Made by a program: the position numbers and the translations under genes
Assembly: GCF_004341105.1 (NCBI RefSeq)
Contig: NZ_SLZK01000002.1
Span: 738,310 to 802,309 of the forward strand
DNA: 64,000 bases
Direction of reading: 5' to 3'
Source of the DNA: Rhizobium sp. BK418
GTDB lineage: Bacteria; Pseudomonadota; Alphaproteobacteria; Rhizobiales; Rhizobiaceae
Shown: positions 30,332 to 39,600 of the stretch, one piece after another
Position numbering within the stretch: the first letter of the stretch is position 1
Layout: each line of letters begins with the position of its first letter
Notes under the pieces: model-generated
The model's database searches: none
The model's input: the letters and a program-made list of their open reading frames with translations, nothing else
What the model was told of the DNA's origin: nothing

Positions 30332-31276
30332 ATGGCAGAACCGAGAAAGATCATTATCGATACCGACCCTGGCCAGGACGATGCCGCCGCGATCATGCTG
30401 GCCTTCGGCAGCCCGGAAGAACTTGACGTGCTGGGCATCACCACCGTCGCCGGCAACGTGCCGCTGGCTCTGACGAGCCGCAATGCACGCATCATCTGCG
30501 AGCTTTGCGAACGGACCGACATCAAGGTCTTTGCCGGCGCCGACCGGCCGATCGCGCGCAAGCTGGTTACCGCCGAGCACGTGCATGGCAAGACAGGCCT
30601 TGACGGCCCGACCCTTCCCGAGCCGACGATGCCGCTGCAGGCGCAGCATTCCGTCGACTTCATCATCGAAACGCTGCGACGCGAGCCGGAAGGCACTGTC
30701 ACGCTCTGCACGCTCGGACCGTTGACCAATATCGGTCTGGCTTTCCAGAAGGCGCCTGATATCGTTCCGCGCATCCGGGAATTGGTGATGATGGGAGGCG
30801 GTTTCTTTGAAGGCGGCAACATCACACCGGCGGCCGAGTTCAACATCTATGTCGATCCTGAGGCCGCCGATATCGTGTTCCACTCAGGTGTGCCTGTTGT
30901 CATGATGCCGCTTGACGTCACACATCAGCTTCTGACACGCAAGGATCGGGTGAAACGTATGGCCGATATCGGCACGGCACCCGCCAAAGCGATGGTGGAG
31001 ATGCTGGAATTCTTCGAGCGCTTCGACGTCGAAAAATACGGCTCGGACGGCGGCCCGCTGCACGACCCGACGACGGTCGCCTACTTGCTGAAACCCGAGC
31101 TCTTCAAGGGCCGGGAGTGCAATGTCGAGATCGAGGTGAAATCGGAACTGACGGTCGGAATGACCGTCGTCGACTGGTGGCACGTGACCGACCGCAAGCG
31201 TAATGCGAAGGTCATGCGCCATGTGGATGCCGACGGCTTCTTCGATCTCCTGATCGAGCGCTTCGCGCGAATCTGA
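30332..31276 (+). CDS. Inosine-uridine-preferring nucleoside hydrolase family protein
   Basis: Hydrolyses ribonucleosides to base plus ribose. The 314-residue protein opens with the Ca2+-binding family motif IDTDPGQDDAAAI and has VAGNVPL, MMGGGFFEGGN, EFNIYVDPEAA and the late DGGPLHDPTTVAYLL with its catalytic/Ca2+-site residues. Length is normal. Substrate range (purine, pyrimidine or mixed) cannot be read reliably. The gene stands alone, divergent from hsp20, and ends in a bidirectional terminator. Confidence 0.92.
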   Translation: MAEPRKIIIDTDPGQDDAAAIMLAFGSPEELDVLGITTVAGNVPLALTSRNARIICELCERTDIKVFAGADRPIARKLVTAEHVHGKTGLDGPTLPEPTMPLQAQHSVDFIIETLRREPEGTVTLCTLGPLTNIGLAFQKAPDIVPRIRELVMMGGGFFEGGNITPAAEFNIYVDPEAADIVFHSGVPVVMMPLDVTHQLLTRKDRVKRMADIGTAPAKAMVEMLEFFERFDVEKYGSDGGPLHDPTTVAYLLKPELFKGRECNVEIEVKSELTVGMTVVDWWHVTDRKRNAKVMRHVDADGFFDLLIERFARI

Positions 31277-31300
31277 TCCGCCATTATCCAACGGAAGCAA

Positions 31301-31325
31301 AAAGGCCGCTGAGCGGCCTTTTTCA
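31301..31325. terminator. Bidirectional terminator between the nucleoside hydrolase gene and grpE
   Basis: A 9-bp stem (AAAGGCCGC with GCGGCCTTT), TGA loop, flanked by A residues on the left and five T residues on the right. It serves the plus-strand nucleoside hydrolase gene and, in reverse, grpE. Confidence 0.85.
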
Positions 31326-31346
31326 ATTGTCAGATGTTCCGCTCCT

Positions 31347-31982
31347 TCAGGCGTCCTTCTCGTCAAGCACGGAGTTAGCATCTGCTTCGACGATTTTGGG
31401 GCCGCCCTTTGCAACGCCGACCATGGCCGGGCGCAGCACGCGCTCGCCGATGGTGAAGCCTGCCTGCACCACCTGAACAACTGTGTTGTTCGGCACTTCA
31501 ACATTCGGCACTTCGAACATCGCCTGATGGAAGTTCGGGTCGAACTTCTGGCCGACCGGCTCCAGCTTGCGAACGCCGTGACGCTCGAGAGCCGAAAGCA
31601 TGGAACGTTCGGTCATCTCGACACCTTCGATCAGCGTCGTCAGGCCGGCATCGGCAGTAGCCTTGGCTTCCGGCGGAATAGCATCGAGCGCGCGGCGCAG
31701 GTTGTCAGAGACGGCCAGCATGTCGCGGGCGAAGCCTGCGACAGAATAGGACTTGGCGTCCTTGACCTCGCGCTCCGTGCGGCGGCGCAGATTGTCCATT
31801 TCGGCAGCGAGCCGCAGATAGCGGTCGCGCAGTTCAGCATTTTCAGCCTTCAGAAGCTCAAGCGGATCAGGTTCACTCGCAGCAGCTTCCTTCACGGCTT
31901 CATTCTCGACGTTTGCGGCAGCTTCGGCTGCGGCTTCCGCTGCAGCTGCGTCAGGTCCGTTCTGCGTCGTTTCATCGGTCAT
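31347..31982 (-). CDS. grpE: Nucleotide exchange factor GrpE
   Basis: Releases ADP from DnaK in the chaperone cycle. The 211-residue product has an Ala/Glu-rich disordered N-terminus (to about residue 40), a long coiled coil ([20 protein letters not shown]) and the beta domain with [13 protein letters not shown] and [19 protein letters not shown]. It follows hrcA by 112 nt on the same strand, the usual heat-shock arrangement. No CIRCE element is seen before it. Confidence 0.96.
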   Translation of the reverse strand: MTDETTQNGPDAAAAEAAAEAAANVENEAVKEAAASEPDPLELLKAENAELRDRYLRLAAEMDNLRRRTEREVKDAKSYSVAGFARDMLAVSDNLRRALDAIPPEAKATADAGLTTLIEGVEMTERSMLSALERHGVRKLEPVGQKFDPNFHQAMFEVPNVEVPNNTVVQVVQAGFTIGERVLRPAMVGVAKGGPKIVEADANSVLDEKDA

Positions 31983-32094
31983 GACGGTCTCCGGTTGGTG
32001 TCTTCTCAGATGCGCCCGATATCGATGTTTGGCCGGAAAAAATCAAGTCTGCGTGACGAAGAAGCGAAAATTCGAAGCAGTTCTGTGAAATATT

Positions 32095-33183
32095 TCAAAG
32101 AGAGCCGCGTGAAAGGCGCGAAACGAGCTGGGCGGTATAATCGACCATCGGGACGATACGCGAATAATTGAGTCGCGTCGGGCCGATGACACCAACCGCA
32201 CCAACAATGCGGTCATCATCATCGCGATAGGGCGCGACGATCAACGAAGAGCCTGACAGCGAGAAGAGCTTGTTCTCTGAGCCAATGAAGATACGCACAC
32301 CCGGTCCGCTTTCGGCAAGATTCAGGAGCTCGATCAAGCTGTCCTTCTTCTCGAGATCGTCGAAAAGCAGGCGCAGCCGGTCAAGGTCTTCGGCGCCGCC
32401 TACACCTTCCAGCAGGTTTGCGCGGCCGCGGACGATGAGCTGCGCAGGCTTGGTCTCGTCCGAACTGCCAGCCCAGACGGCAACGCCGCGTTCAACGAGA
32501 TCCCGCGACAGCGCATCGAGCTCGTGGCGAACTTCATCTTTCAGCCGGCTCAGTTGCAGGCGCAATTCCGGCAGCGTCTGGCCAGTCATGTGCGCGTTGA
32601 GGAAATTGGCGGCCTCAGTAAGCTGCGAAGAAGTGACACCCGCGGGCAGTTCGATAATGCGGTTTTCGACCTGATCGTGATCGCCGACAAGCACAGCCAG
32701 CGCCTTGGTCGGCTCCAGGCGGATGAACTCGACATGTTTCAACACCGGATCGCTCTTGGAGGTAATGACGAGGCCGGCGCCGCGCGAAATGCCCGACAGC
32801 ATGCGGCTTGCCTCGTTCATCATCGATTCCACGGGATTGTCGCGGCTTTCGGCCCGCACCTGGCGATCGATGCTGGCACGCTCTTCAGCCGAGAGATCGC
32901 CGACCTGCATGAAGGCATCGACGAAGAAGCGTAAGCCCACCTGGGTCGGCAGGCGGCCAGCGCTGACATGTGGTGAATAAATGAGGCCGAGCTCTTCCAG
33001 ATCGCTCATGACATTGCGCACGGAGGCTGGCGACAGCGACATGGGCAAGAGGCGCGACAGATTACGGGAGCCGAGCGGCTCGCCATGCTCCAGATAGCCT
33101 TCAACGATGCGCCGGAAGATTTCCTTCGATCGTTCATCCAGCGCAGCCACGGCATCCGAAATTGATGTCGACCTGTAGCTCAT
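32095..33183 (-). CDS. hrcA: Heat-inducible transcription repressor HrcA
   Basis: Binds CIRCE operators to repress chaperone operons such as groESL; its activity depends on GroEL. The 362-residue protein has an N-terminal winged helix ([36 protein letters not shown]) followed by GAF-like and inserted domains, ending in [20 protein letters not shown], the family signature. A sigma-70-like promoter lies just upstream (33219-33246). I find no CIRCE copy upstream of hrcA, so autoregulation is not suggested here. Confidence 0.96.
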   Translation of the reverse strand: MSYRSTSISDAVAALDERSKEIFRRIVEGYLEHGEPLGSRNLSRLLPMSLSPASVRNVMSDLEELGLIYSPHVSAGRLPTQVGLRFFVDAFMQVGDLSAEERASIDRQVRAESRDNPVESMMNEASRMLSGISRGAGLVITSKSDPVLKHVEFIRLEPTKALAVLVGDHDQVENRIIELPAGVTSSQLTEAANFLNAHMTGQTLPELRLQLSRLKDEVRHELDALSRDLVERGVAVWAGSSDETKPAQLIVRGRANLLEGVGGAEDLDRLRLLFDDLEKKDSLIELLNLAESGPGVRIFIGSENKLFSLSGSSLIVAPYRDDDDRIVGAVGVIGPTRLNYSRIVPMVDYTAQLVSRLSRGSL

Positions 33184-33218
33184 GAACTTTTCGCACCCGC
33201 ACTGAACGATATTCAGAA

Positions 33219-33246
33219 AATATAGCCAATCTCACCCCCGTGGCAA
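33219..33246 (-). promoter_or_regulatory. Sigma-70-like promoter of hrcA
   Basis: On the minus strand TTGCCA (33246-33241) and TATATT (33224-33219) are separated by 16 bp, 36 nt before the hrcA ATG. It is a good housekeeping match rather than a sigma-32 promoter. Confidence 0.5.
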
Positions 33247-33303
33247 AAGGGAATTTGCAAATGCACGCAGCCAATCGTAGAAGCGGGCGACGATACAATA
33301 CAT

Positions 33304-33346
33304 GCATGACATAACCCGGGAAGCGCTGACGTTTTTCGGCATCATG
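33304..33346. repeat. Degenerate rhizobial-type palindromic repeat before rph
   Basis: An imperfect inverted repeat: the left arm begins GCATGACAT and the right arm ends TTTTTCGGCATCATG. It resembles the better copy at 50989-51033 (GCATGATC ... CCGAAAA / TTTTTCGGGATCATGC). It ends 15 nt before the rph start, next to the AGGAG ribosome site. Confidence 0.45.
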
Positions 33347-33361
33347 TTTCAGGAGAAGAGA

Positions 33362-34078
33362 ATGCGGCCTTCAGGCAGAAAAACCGACCAGATGCGCAAG
33401 GTCTCCTTCGAGCGCAATTTTTCGAAGCATGCGGAAGGCTCCTGCCTAGTAAAGTTCGGCGACACACACGTGCTCTGCACAGCAAGCCTGGAAGACAAGA
33501 CGCCGCCGTGGCTGCGCAATACCGGCAAAGGCTGGGTCACCGCCGAATACGGCATGCTGCCGCGCGCAACGGGCGAACGCATGAAGCGTGAAGCTGCTGC
33601 CGGCAAGCAGGGCGGCCGCACGCAGGAAATCCAGCGCCTCATCGGCCGCTCGCTGCGCGCCGTGGTCGACCTGACCGCGCTCGGTGAACGCCAGATCACG
33701 CTCGACTGTGATGTCATCCAGGCCGATGGTGGCACGCGCACAGCCTCGATCACTGGTGGCTGGATCGCGCTTTATGACTGCCTGCGCTGGATGGAAACGC
33801 GTAATATGATCAAGGCCGACCGTGTCCTGAAGGATCATGTTGCAGCGATCTCCTGTGGCATCTTCGCCAACCAGCCGGTCATCGACCTCGACTATCTCGA
33901 AGATTCCTCGGCCGAGACCGACGCCAACTTCGTCATGACTGGGGCTGGCGGCATCGTCGAGATCCAGGGCACGGCAGAAGGCACGCCTTTCAGCGAAGAG
34001 GAATTCTCCTCACTGATGGGTCTTGCCAAGTCGGGCATTGCCGAACTGGTGGACCTGCAAAAGCAGGCGATCGCCTGA
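33362..34078 (+). CDS. rph: Ribonuclease PH
   Basis: Phosphorolytic 3'-5' exoribonuclease that trims tRNA 3' ends. The 238-residue protein starts [17 protein letters not shown] and has [41 protein letters not shown] and [14 protein letters not shown], all RNase PH hallmarks. ATG 33362 has AGGAG six bases upstream; the frame upstream to 33302 crosses a palindromic repeat and is not coding. Divergent from hrcA, as in many Alphaproteobacteria. Confidence 0.96.
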   Translation: MRPSGRKTDQMRKVSFERNFSKHAEGSCLVKFGDTHVLCTASLEDKTPPWLRNTGKGWVTAEYGMLPRATGERMKREAAAGKQGGRTQEIQRLIGRSLRAVVDLTALGERQITLDCDVIQADGGTRTASITGGWIALYDCLRWMETRNMIKADRVLKDHVAAISCGIFANQPVIDLDYLEDSSAETDANFVMTGAGGIVEIQGTAEGTPFSEEEFSSLMGLAKSGIAELVDLQKQAIA

Positions 34079-34152
34079 GGCCAACCGTTCTGGCCTATCC
34101 ATGAATTTTTCCTTGTCCCCGTCTCGGGGGCGAGGCGGACCGAGAGGCGGCA

Positions 34153-34569
34153 ATGGCGCAACCCATCGAAGGCATTCTTGAAACCGCGCTTTACGCTGCC
34201 GATCTCGATGCGGCCGAAGCCTTTTACGGAAATGTGCTCGGCCTTGAGAAGATTACGCGTGCCGGCAACCGCCATGTGTTCTTCCGTTGCGGGCCGAGCG
34301 TATTGCTGATCTTCAATCCGGAGGAAACGGTGAAGCCACCAGCGCCTGATAGCTTGCAGGTCCCGCCGCATGGCGCCGTCGGAAGGGGCCACGCCTGTTT
34401 CAGGGTTTCGGGAGATAATCTCGATGCGATGGCGCAGAAGCTGAAAGGTGCCGGCATCGCCATCGAATCCGAGGTTCACTGGCCGCGGGGCGGTCGATCC
34501 ATTTATTTCCGCGATCCCGATGGCAACAGCCTGGAATGCGCGGAGGCAAAAATTTGGGGAATGGAATAA
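34153..34569 (+). CDS. VOC/glyoxalase-family protein
   Basis: A 138-residue two-half VOC fold: the N-terminal half has LETALYAADLDAAEAFYG, the C-terminal half FRVSGDNLDAM and the closing FRDPDGNSLECAEAKIW with the metal-ligand Glu position. GRGHACF supplies a His in the second half. Fosfomycin- or bleomycin-resistance-like and dioxygenase activities are all possible; the substrate is not known. It lies 74 nt after rph and 9 nt before rdgB, so is probably in the same operon. Confidence 0.8.
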   Translation: MAQPIEGILETALYAADLDAAEAFYGNVLGLEKITRAGNRHVFFRCGPSVLLIFNPEETVKPPAPDSLQVPPHGAVGRGHACFRVSGDNLDAMAQKLKGAGIAIESEVHWPRGGRSIYFRDPDGNSLECAEAKIWGME

Positions 34570-34578
34570 GGATATTTT

Positions 34579-35223
34579 ATGCGTAAGCTCGAAACCAAGA
34601 CCATTGTCGTCGCCAGCCATAATCAGGGTAAGATCCGCGAGATCCAGGATCTGATCGGGCCACTGGGCTTCACCGCCAAATCCGCGGCAGAGCTCAATTT
34701 CATCGAGCCCAAGGAAACGGGGACCACCTTCGAAGAAAATGCTACGATCAAGGCGCTTGCCTCGGCTCAGGCCTCCGGTCTTCCGGCGCTTTCTGATGAT
34801 TCCGGCCTCGTCGTGGATGCGCTCGGCGGTGACCCGGGCGTCTACACCGCCGACTGGGCAGAAACCGGTAACGGCACCCGCGATTTCAACATGGCCATGG
34901 AAAAGGTCGAGAAGGCATTGGAAAACGCTGGGGCAACGAAGCCCGAGCAGCGTGCCGCCCGCTTCGTCAGCGTACTCTGCCTTGCCTGGCCGGATGGGCA
35001 CACCGAACTGTTCCGCGGCGAGGTGGAAGGTACGGTCGTCTGGCCGCCGCGTGGAACGCAGGGCTTCGGCTATGATCCCGTCTTCCAGCCAGAAGGCTAT
35101 AATGTGACTTTCGGCGAGATGAGCGCGGAGGAAAAACACGGCTGGAATATCGGCAAACCGCAGGCTCTGTCGCACCGCGCGCGTGCCTTCAAACTCTTTG
35201 TCGAAACCTGCCTGGAAGCATAA
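34579..35223 (+). CDS. rdgB: dITP/XTP pyrophosphatase (RdgB/HAM1)
   Basis: Removes non-canonical purine triphosphates (dITP, XTP) by hydrolysis to the monophosphate. The 214-residue product has [14 protein letters not shown] at the start, [24 protein letters not shown] and [11 protein letters not shown], with SHRARAF near the end. The rph-rdgB-hemW order is typical of Rhizobiales. AAGG lies before the ATG. Confidence 0.96.
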   Translation: MRKLETKTIVVASHNQGKIREIQDLIGPLGFTAKSAAELNFIEPKETGTTFEENATIKALASAQASGLPALSDDSGLVVDALGGDPGVYTADWAETGNGTRDFNMAMEKVEKALENAGATKPEQRAARFVSVLCLAWPDGHTELFRGEVEGTVVWPPRGTQGFGYDPVFQPEGYNVTFGEMSAEEKHGWNIGKPQALSHRARAFKLFVETCLEA

Positions 35224-35232
35224 GGCCACGCT

Positions 35233-36435
35233 TTGAACATGATCGAATCGCCTGCGCTGACGCGCGATGCAAAGCTTTTGCCCGATACCGGCGAGCCCGG
35301 TTTCGGGGTCTACGTGCATTGGCCCTTCTGCGCGGCGAAGTGCCCCTATTGCGATTTCAACAGCCATGTCCGCCATCAGCCGGTCGATCAGAAGCGCTAC
35401 GTCGCCGCCTTCCTGAAAGAGATCGTCAATGCCCGTCTGATGAGCGGGCCGAAGACTGTGACCAGTATCTTCCTTGGCGGCGGCACGCCGTCGCTGATGA
35501 AGCCGGAAACCGTCGATGCGATCATGAACGGCATCTCGCGGCACTGGCATGTGCCTGACGGTATCGAAATCACGATGGAGGCCAATCCTTCGAGCGTCGA
35601 GGCGGAACGCTTCCGCGGCTATCGTGCCGCCGGGGTCAATCGCGTATCGCTCGGCGTGCAGGCACTGAATGATCGCGATCTCAAATTCCTTGGCCGGCTG
35701 CACGACGTCGCCGACGCGCTGAAGGCGATCAGGCTGGCGCGCGACATTTTCCCGCGCATGTCTTTCGACCTGATCTATGCCCGGCCAAACCAGACGGTCG
35801 AGGAATGGGAGCGCGAACTCAAGGAGGCGATCTCCTATGCGGTCGACCATCTCTCGCTCTATCAGCTCACCATTGAGGAAGGCACGCCCTTCTACGGCCT
35901 GCAAAAGGCCGGAAAGCTGATCGTGCCTGATGGGAACCAGTCTGCCGCACTCTATGAGGCCACGCAAGAGATCACCGAGCGCGAAGGGCTGCCGGCCTAC
36001 GAGGTGTCCAACCACGCCCGGCCCGGTGCGGAGAGCCGCCACAATCTCACATACTGGCGATACGGCGATTATGCCGGCATCGGCCCCGGTGCGCACGGCC
36101 GCCTGACCCGCGGGGCTGAGAAGATCGCCACTGCGACGGAGCGCAAGCCGGAAGCGTGGCTGGACCTCGTCGAGCGCGACGGACACGGGATCATCGACGA
36201 GGAGCGTCTCGGATTCGAGCAGCAGTCCGACGAATTGCTGCTGATGGGTCTGCGTCTCAAGGAAGGTGTCGATCTTGCCCGCTGGCAGCAACTTTCCGGC
36301 CGCGATCCCGATCCAAAGCGCGAGCACTTTTTACTGGAACACGGCTTTATCGAACGGATCGGCAATTCGCGCCTGCGCTGCACGCCGGCCGGCATGCTGA
36401 TCCTCGATTCCGTCGTCGCGGATCTCGCCTGCTGA
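35233..36435 (+). CDS. hemW: Heme chaperone HemW (radical SAM, formerly HemN-like)
   Basis: Radical-SAM protein that binds heme and is thought to deliver it to respiratory enzymes; not the oxygen-independent coproporphyrinogen oxidase itself. The 400-residue protein has the cluster motif CAAKCPYCDFNSH (CxxxCxxC, with HemW-type CDF), FLGGGTPSLM, and GVNRVSLGVQ. TTG 35233 has AAGG 7 nt before it; ATG 35239 is the alternative. It is 9 nt after rdgB. Confidence 0.93.
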   Translation: MNMIESPALTRDAKLLPDTGEPGFGVYVHWPFCAAKCPYCDFNSHVRHQPVDQKRYVAAFLKEIVNARLMSGPKTVTSIFLGGGTPSLMKPETVDAIMNGISRHWHVPDGIEITMEANPSSVEAERFRGYRAAGVNRVSLGVQALNDRDLKFLGRLHDVADALKAIRLARDIFPRMSFDLIYARPNQTVEEWERELKEAISYAVDHLSLYQLTIEEGTPFYGLQKAGKLIVPDGNQSAALYEATQEITEREGLPAYEVSNHARPGAESRHNLTYWRYGDYAGIGPGAHGRLTRGAEKIATATERKPEAWLDLVERDGHGIIDEERLGFEQQSDELLLMGLRLKEGVDLARWQQLSGRDPDPKREHFLLEHGFIERIGNSRLRCTPAGMLILDSVVADLAC

Positions 36436-36441
36436 GACACG

Positions 36442-37362
36442 TCAGGCAGCGCGTCTCTTGCCGAAAGAAGCGAGCCTTCCATCGATCGCCGCAAGGCCGA
36501 CAGCGATCAATACCATACCGATCAGATGCTTGAACTGCAGCTGCTCGCCGAGCGCGACTGCGCCGAGCAGGATTGCACTCACCGGGATCAGGAAGGTCAC
36601 CAGCATCAGATTGGTCGCGCCCGCCGTCGCCAGGATGCGGAAGAAGAGCACATAGGCCACGGCAGTCGAGAGGATCGCCAGGCCGAGCAGTGCAAGCCAG
36701 GTTTCGGCAGAAGGCATTGCAAGCGTCCAGGGCTCATCGACGACAAGCGCGATCGGCAGCATCAGCACGGTTGAAGCGGTCACCTGTCCGGCAGCCGGAA
36801 TAAGCGGGGCATGGCCCATGCGCCGGAAGCGCCGGCCCCAGATACCGGCGAGCGAATAGGAAAGGGCCGCCCCCAACACCGCGACCTGGGCAAGCACGTT
36901 CGAGCCGAGATCCCTCAAGGCATCGAAACCGATCATATAGGCGACGCCCGCAAAGCCGACGATCACGCCAACGAGACGGGTTGCCGTCAGCTTCTCATCG
37001 GCCGTCAACACATGGGCGACAACGACGGCGAAAAGTGGCGTCGTGGCATTGAGGATCGACGCGAGGCCGCTCGCGATATGTGTCTGGCCCCAGACGATCA
37101 GGCAGAAGGGGATCATATTGTTCAAGAAACCCATGCCGAAGAAAGCGATCCAGCTCTGCCGGTCGTGCGGCATGGTGTGGCCCATGGCGCGCACGATCAG
37201 ATTGAGCGCGATGGCAGCGAGCAATACGCGCCCGGTCACGATGGTGAAAGGCGGCAACGCCCTTACGAGAAGGCCGTTGAAGAAGAAGGAGCCGCCCCAG
37301 AGAAGCGACAGCACGATTAGCATGGCCCATTCTGCAGCTCCCATCGACTTCTGAATGGACAT
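36442..37362 (-). CDS. EamA-family (DMT) transporter
   Basis: A 306-residue inner-membrane protein with ten hydrophobic helices arranged as two EamA repeats (about residues 10-145 and 160-295), starting with SLLWGGSFFFNGLLVRALP. Family members export amino acids or other metabolites, but the substrate cannot be read. ATG 37362 has GGGAG at 5 nt. It is divergent from a LysR-type gene 141 nt away, so that regulator probably controls it. It converges on hemW with a 6-nt gap. Confidence 0.88.
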   Translation of the reverse strand: MSIQKSMGAAEWAMLIVLSLLWGGSFFFNGLLVRALPPFTIVTGRVLLAAIALNLIVRAMGHTMPHDRQSWIAFFGMGFLNNMIPFCLIVWGQTHIASGLASILNATTPLFAVVVAHVLTADEKLTATRLVGVIVGFAGVAYMIGFDALRDLGSNVLAQVAVLGAALSYSLAGIWGRRFRRMGHAPLIPAAGQVTASTVLMLPIALVVDEPWTLAMPSAETWLALLGLAILSTAVAYVLFFRILATAGATNLMLVTFLIPVSAILLGAVALGEQLQFKHLIGMVLIAVGLAAIDGRLASFGKRRAA

Positions 37363-37502
37363 GATATCTCCCTTGTCGAGTTTCTCTAAAGCGTTCTTTC
37401 CAGCTTACCTGTGTGGATTTGCCAGGTACGCTGGTTTTTATTAGGATATTTTGCAGCTGACAAACGAGCTTTTCTGCCTATATGATTGAGTTTAACTAAA
37501 AC

Positions 37503-38387
37503 ATGGCCGGTCCTCTACCCTCCCTGTCGGCGCTGCGTGCCTTTGAGGCGACGGCGCGTCATCTGAGCATGACGCAGGCAGCGCATGAGTTACACGTCAC
37601 GCCAGGCGCTGTCAGCCTGCAGATCCGCGATCTCGAAGCTTCGCTTGGCGTGTCTCTGTTCGAGCGGCGAACCCGGCAGATTCTGCTGACGCCGGAAGGC
37701 CGAGACTATTTTGCAACCCTGCGCACAGCCTTCCAGCTCGTGCGCGAGGCGACGGCATCGCTGACCGCACGGCGGCGGGGCAATGCGGTGGCGCTCACCT
37801 GTACCGCGGGTTTTGCGACACATTGGTTGCTGCCGCGACTTCAACGGTTCGAGGACACGCATCCTGATATCGATGTGCGCATAAGCGCCTCCCATCGCAT
37901 GTTCGATTTCGAGCGTGACGGGATCGACCTCGCCATCCGCCACGGGCTCGGCGCCTACGAGGGCTTGATTAGTGAGCGATTGGTGGATGACGAGCTTGTA
38001 CCAGTCTGCACGCCAGTGATTGCAGCGACGCTGGGCGCCGATCCTTCACCCGATCAGCTCGCAGAATATCAGCTCATCCACGACGTCTACCGCCGCGACT
38101 GGCAGCTCTGGCTGGCCGCAGCTGATGCCACCAAGGTGGATGCCTCTCGCGGGCCGATCTTCAGTGACGGCAACGGCGCCTTCGAGGCGATGAAATCGGG
38201 CTTCGGCGTGGCGCTGATGCGCCACTCCTTCATCGAGAAGGAACTTGTCGAGGGCCGGCTTGTCGCGCCATTTCCGCTGGGTCTGACAAGCAAGCTTGCC
38301 TACCACCTAGTGTATCCGGGCACTGCGCTGGAGCGCCCGGCGGTCGCTGCCTTCCGGCGCTGGCTGCTGTCGGAGGCGAAGGCCTAA
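37503..38387 (+). CDS. LysR-family regulator, GcvA-like
   Basis: A 294-residue LysR protein: winged helix at residues 1-65 (LSALRAFEATARHLSMTQAA, HVTPGAVSLQIRDLE) and a periplasmic-binding-type effector domain at about 90-290. The LSALRAFEA start and the effector region resemble the GcvA/AmpR group. It is divergent from the EamA transporter and its end overlaps the end of the dehydrogenase gene by 4 nt, so it may sense an amino acid handled by one of these neighbours. Effector unknown. Confidence 0.88.
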   Translation: MAGPLPSLSALRAFEATARHLSMTQAAHELHVTPGAVSLQIRDLEASLGVSLFERRTRQILLTPEGRDYFATLRTAFQLVREATASLTARRRGNAVALTCTAGFATHWLLPRLQRFEDTHPDIDVRISASHRMFDFERDGIDLAIRHGLGAYEGLISERLVDDELVPVCTPVIAATLGADPSPDQLAEYQLIHDVYRRDWQLWLAAADATKVDASRGPIFSDGNGAFEAMKSGFGVALMRHSFIEKELVEGRLVAPFPLGLTSKLAYHLVYPGTALERPAVAAFRRWLLSEAKA

Positions 38388-39466
38388 TCCCTGCTGGTAG
38401 CGCCTGACTTGAACAGGCTGCCCGTTGGCGTCTTGAGGAACATCTCCAGCGGAATATGCTCCTGATGAAGGAAGCCGCTGGCTGGCAGCAGGCCATCGCG
38501 GACCATCTCGATGACGGCGACGACGGACGCGGATGTGGTCCAGGCGATCGCCGTGCGCCGGGCGCCGGCAATTTCGATCGGGTAATAGGCGCGCACGAAC
38601 TCCTTCCGCCGCAGCGCGCCATTGATCGTTCCTTCGGCCGCGACGTGCACGTAGACGACGTCGTCATCGACCGGCGGCTTGGCGTTGGTCAGGATTTCGC
38701 CCGCGAGCTGGCGTTTGTCACGCATAAGCAGCTCATGGAAGAAGAAATTCATCAGCTCCATGTGGCCGGGATAACGCATCGTCTTGTAATCGAGGTTATC
38801 GACCTTGCCGAGCATGGTGTCGCACATGGTGCCGAGGCCGCCAGAAGTTGTGAAGGCTTCCAGCTTGACGCCGTCGACATAGATGGTCTCGTGCCATTCC
38901 ATTGGCGAGACGAGTTTGCGCACGCCGCCCTCGATGACCTCGCAATCATTCAGATATTCATTGACCACACCTTCGGGCGACCAGTTGAAGGCATAACCCA
39001 GAAGCCCGGTCGGGTTCTGCGGCAGAGCGCCGACGCGCATACGGATCGAACGGCAACGATCGAAACCATCGGCAAGGCTTGCACCGACGATGCCGACGAA
39101 GCCCGGCGCCAAGCCGCATTGCGGGGCCATCAGGCCACGTGCGGTCTTGGACAGTTCGATGATGAAATTGGTGGTCGGTACATCCTCAGTCAAATCGAAA
39201 TAGTGGATACCGGCAAGATGGGCGGCCCGTGCCAGTTCGCTATTCAGATGATAGGGCAGGCAGGACAGGACCGCCTCGACGCTCGACAGCAACTCGCCAA
39301 TGACCGATGCATTCGTGATATCGCCGGTCCGGCATTTGAAGGGCAGTTCACCGATGGGCAAGTGCGCATCGACGCCGATGACCTCGAAACCACCCTCATG
39401 CAAAAGCGTCGCCGCCAGCCGCCCGACCTTGCCAAGGCCGACCACGGCAATCCGTTCAAAACTCAT
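38384..39466 (-). CDS. Saccharopine dehydrogenase-like / lysine dehydrogenase-like oxidoreductase
   Basis: A 360-residue NAD(P)-dependent dehydrogenase with an N-terminal Rossmann fold (IAVVGLGKVGRLAATLL) and the saccharopine-dehydrogenase C-terminal domain, including DLTEDV, GLAPGFVGIVGA and GGLGTMCDT. Length and motifs resemble L-lysine 6-dehydrogenase of Agrobacterium-type bacteria, which forms alpha-aminoadipate semialdehyde, but carboxynorspermidine or saccharopine reductase relatives share the fold. ATG 39466 has GGAGGAGA upstream. It is downstream of dnaA but separated by a terminator. Confidence 0.78.
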   Translation of the reverse strand: MSFERIAVVGLGKVGRLAATLLHEGGFEVIGVDAHLPIGELPFKCRTGDITNASVIGELLSSVEAVLSCLPYHLNSELARAAHLAGIHYFDLTEDVPTTNFIIELSKTARGLMAPQCGLAPGFVGIVGASLADGFDRCRSIRMRVGALPQNPTGLLGYAFNWSPEGVVNEYLNDCEVIEGGVRKLVSPMEWHETIYVDGVKLEAFTTSGGLGTMCDTMLGKVDNLDYKTMRYPGHMELMNFFFHELLMRDKRQLAGEILTNAKPPVDDDVVYVHVAAEGTINGALRRKEFVRAYYPIEIAGARRTAIAWTTSASVVAVIEMVRDGLLPASGFLHQEHIPLEMFLKTPTGSLFKSGATSRD

Positions 39467-39555
39467 CGATGTCTCCTCCCAAGCGCCGACGTTTTCATCG
39501 GCGCAGTTTTCTCAAGTGGAGGCTGTATAGAATAAAAACCTTATAAAAGAAAACA

Positions 39556-39573
39556 GCCGGGATCGCTCCCGGC
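39556..39573 (-). terminator. Terminator of dnaA
   Basis: GCCGGGA (39556-39562) pairs with TCCCGGC (39567-39573) around four loop bases; on the minus strand a GTTTTCTTTTAT tract follows. It lies 28 nt after the dnaA stop and separates dnaA from the dehydrogenase gene. Confidence 0.75.
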
Positions 39574-39600
39574 CGTCGAATCGCAGTGGCAATCCACCGC

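Noticed and set aside
33184..33361. A CIRCE element (TTAGCACTC-N9-GAGTGCTAA) expected near hrcA
   Set aside because: No such inverted repeat is present in the hrcA-rph gap; only a sigma-70-like promoter and a degenerate palindrome were seen.
33892..36327. An 811-codon minus-strand open frame opposite rdgB and hemW
   Set aside because: Spans two well-supported genes on the other strand, no ribosome site and no recognisable motif; an effect of codon bias.
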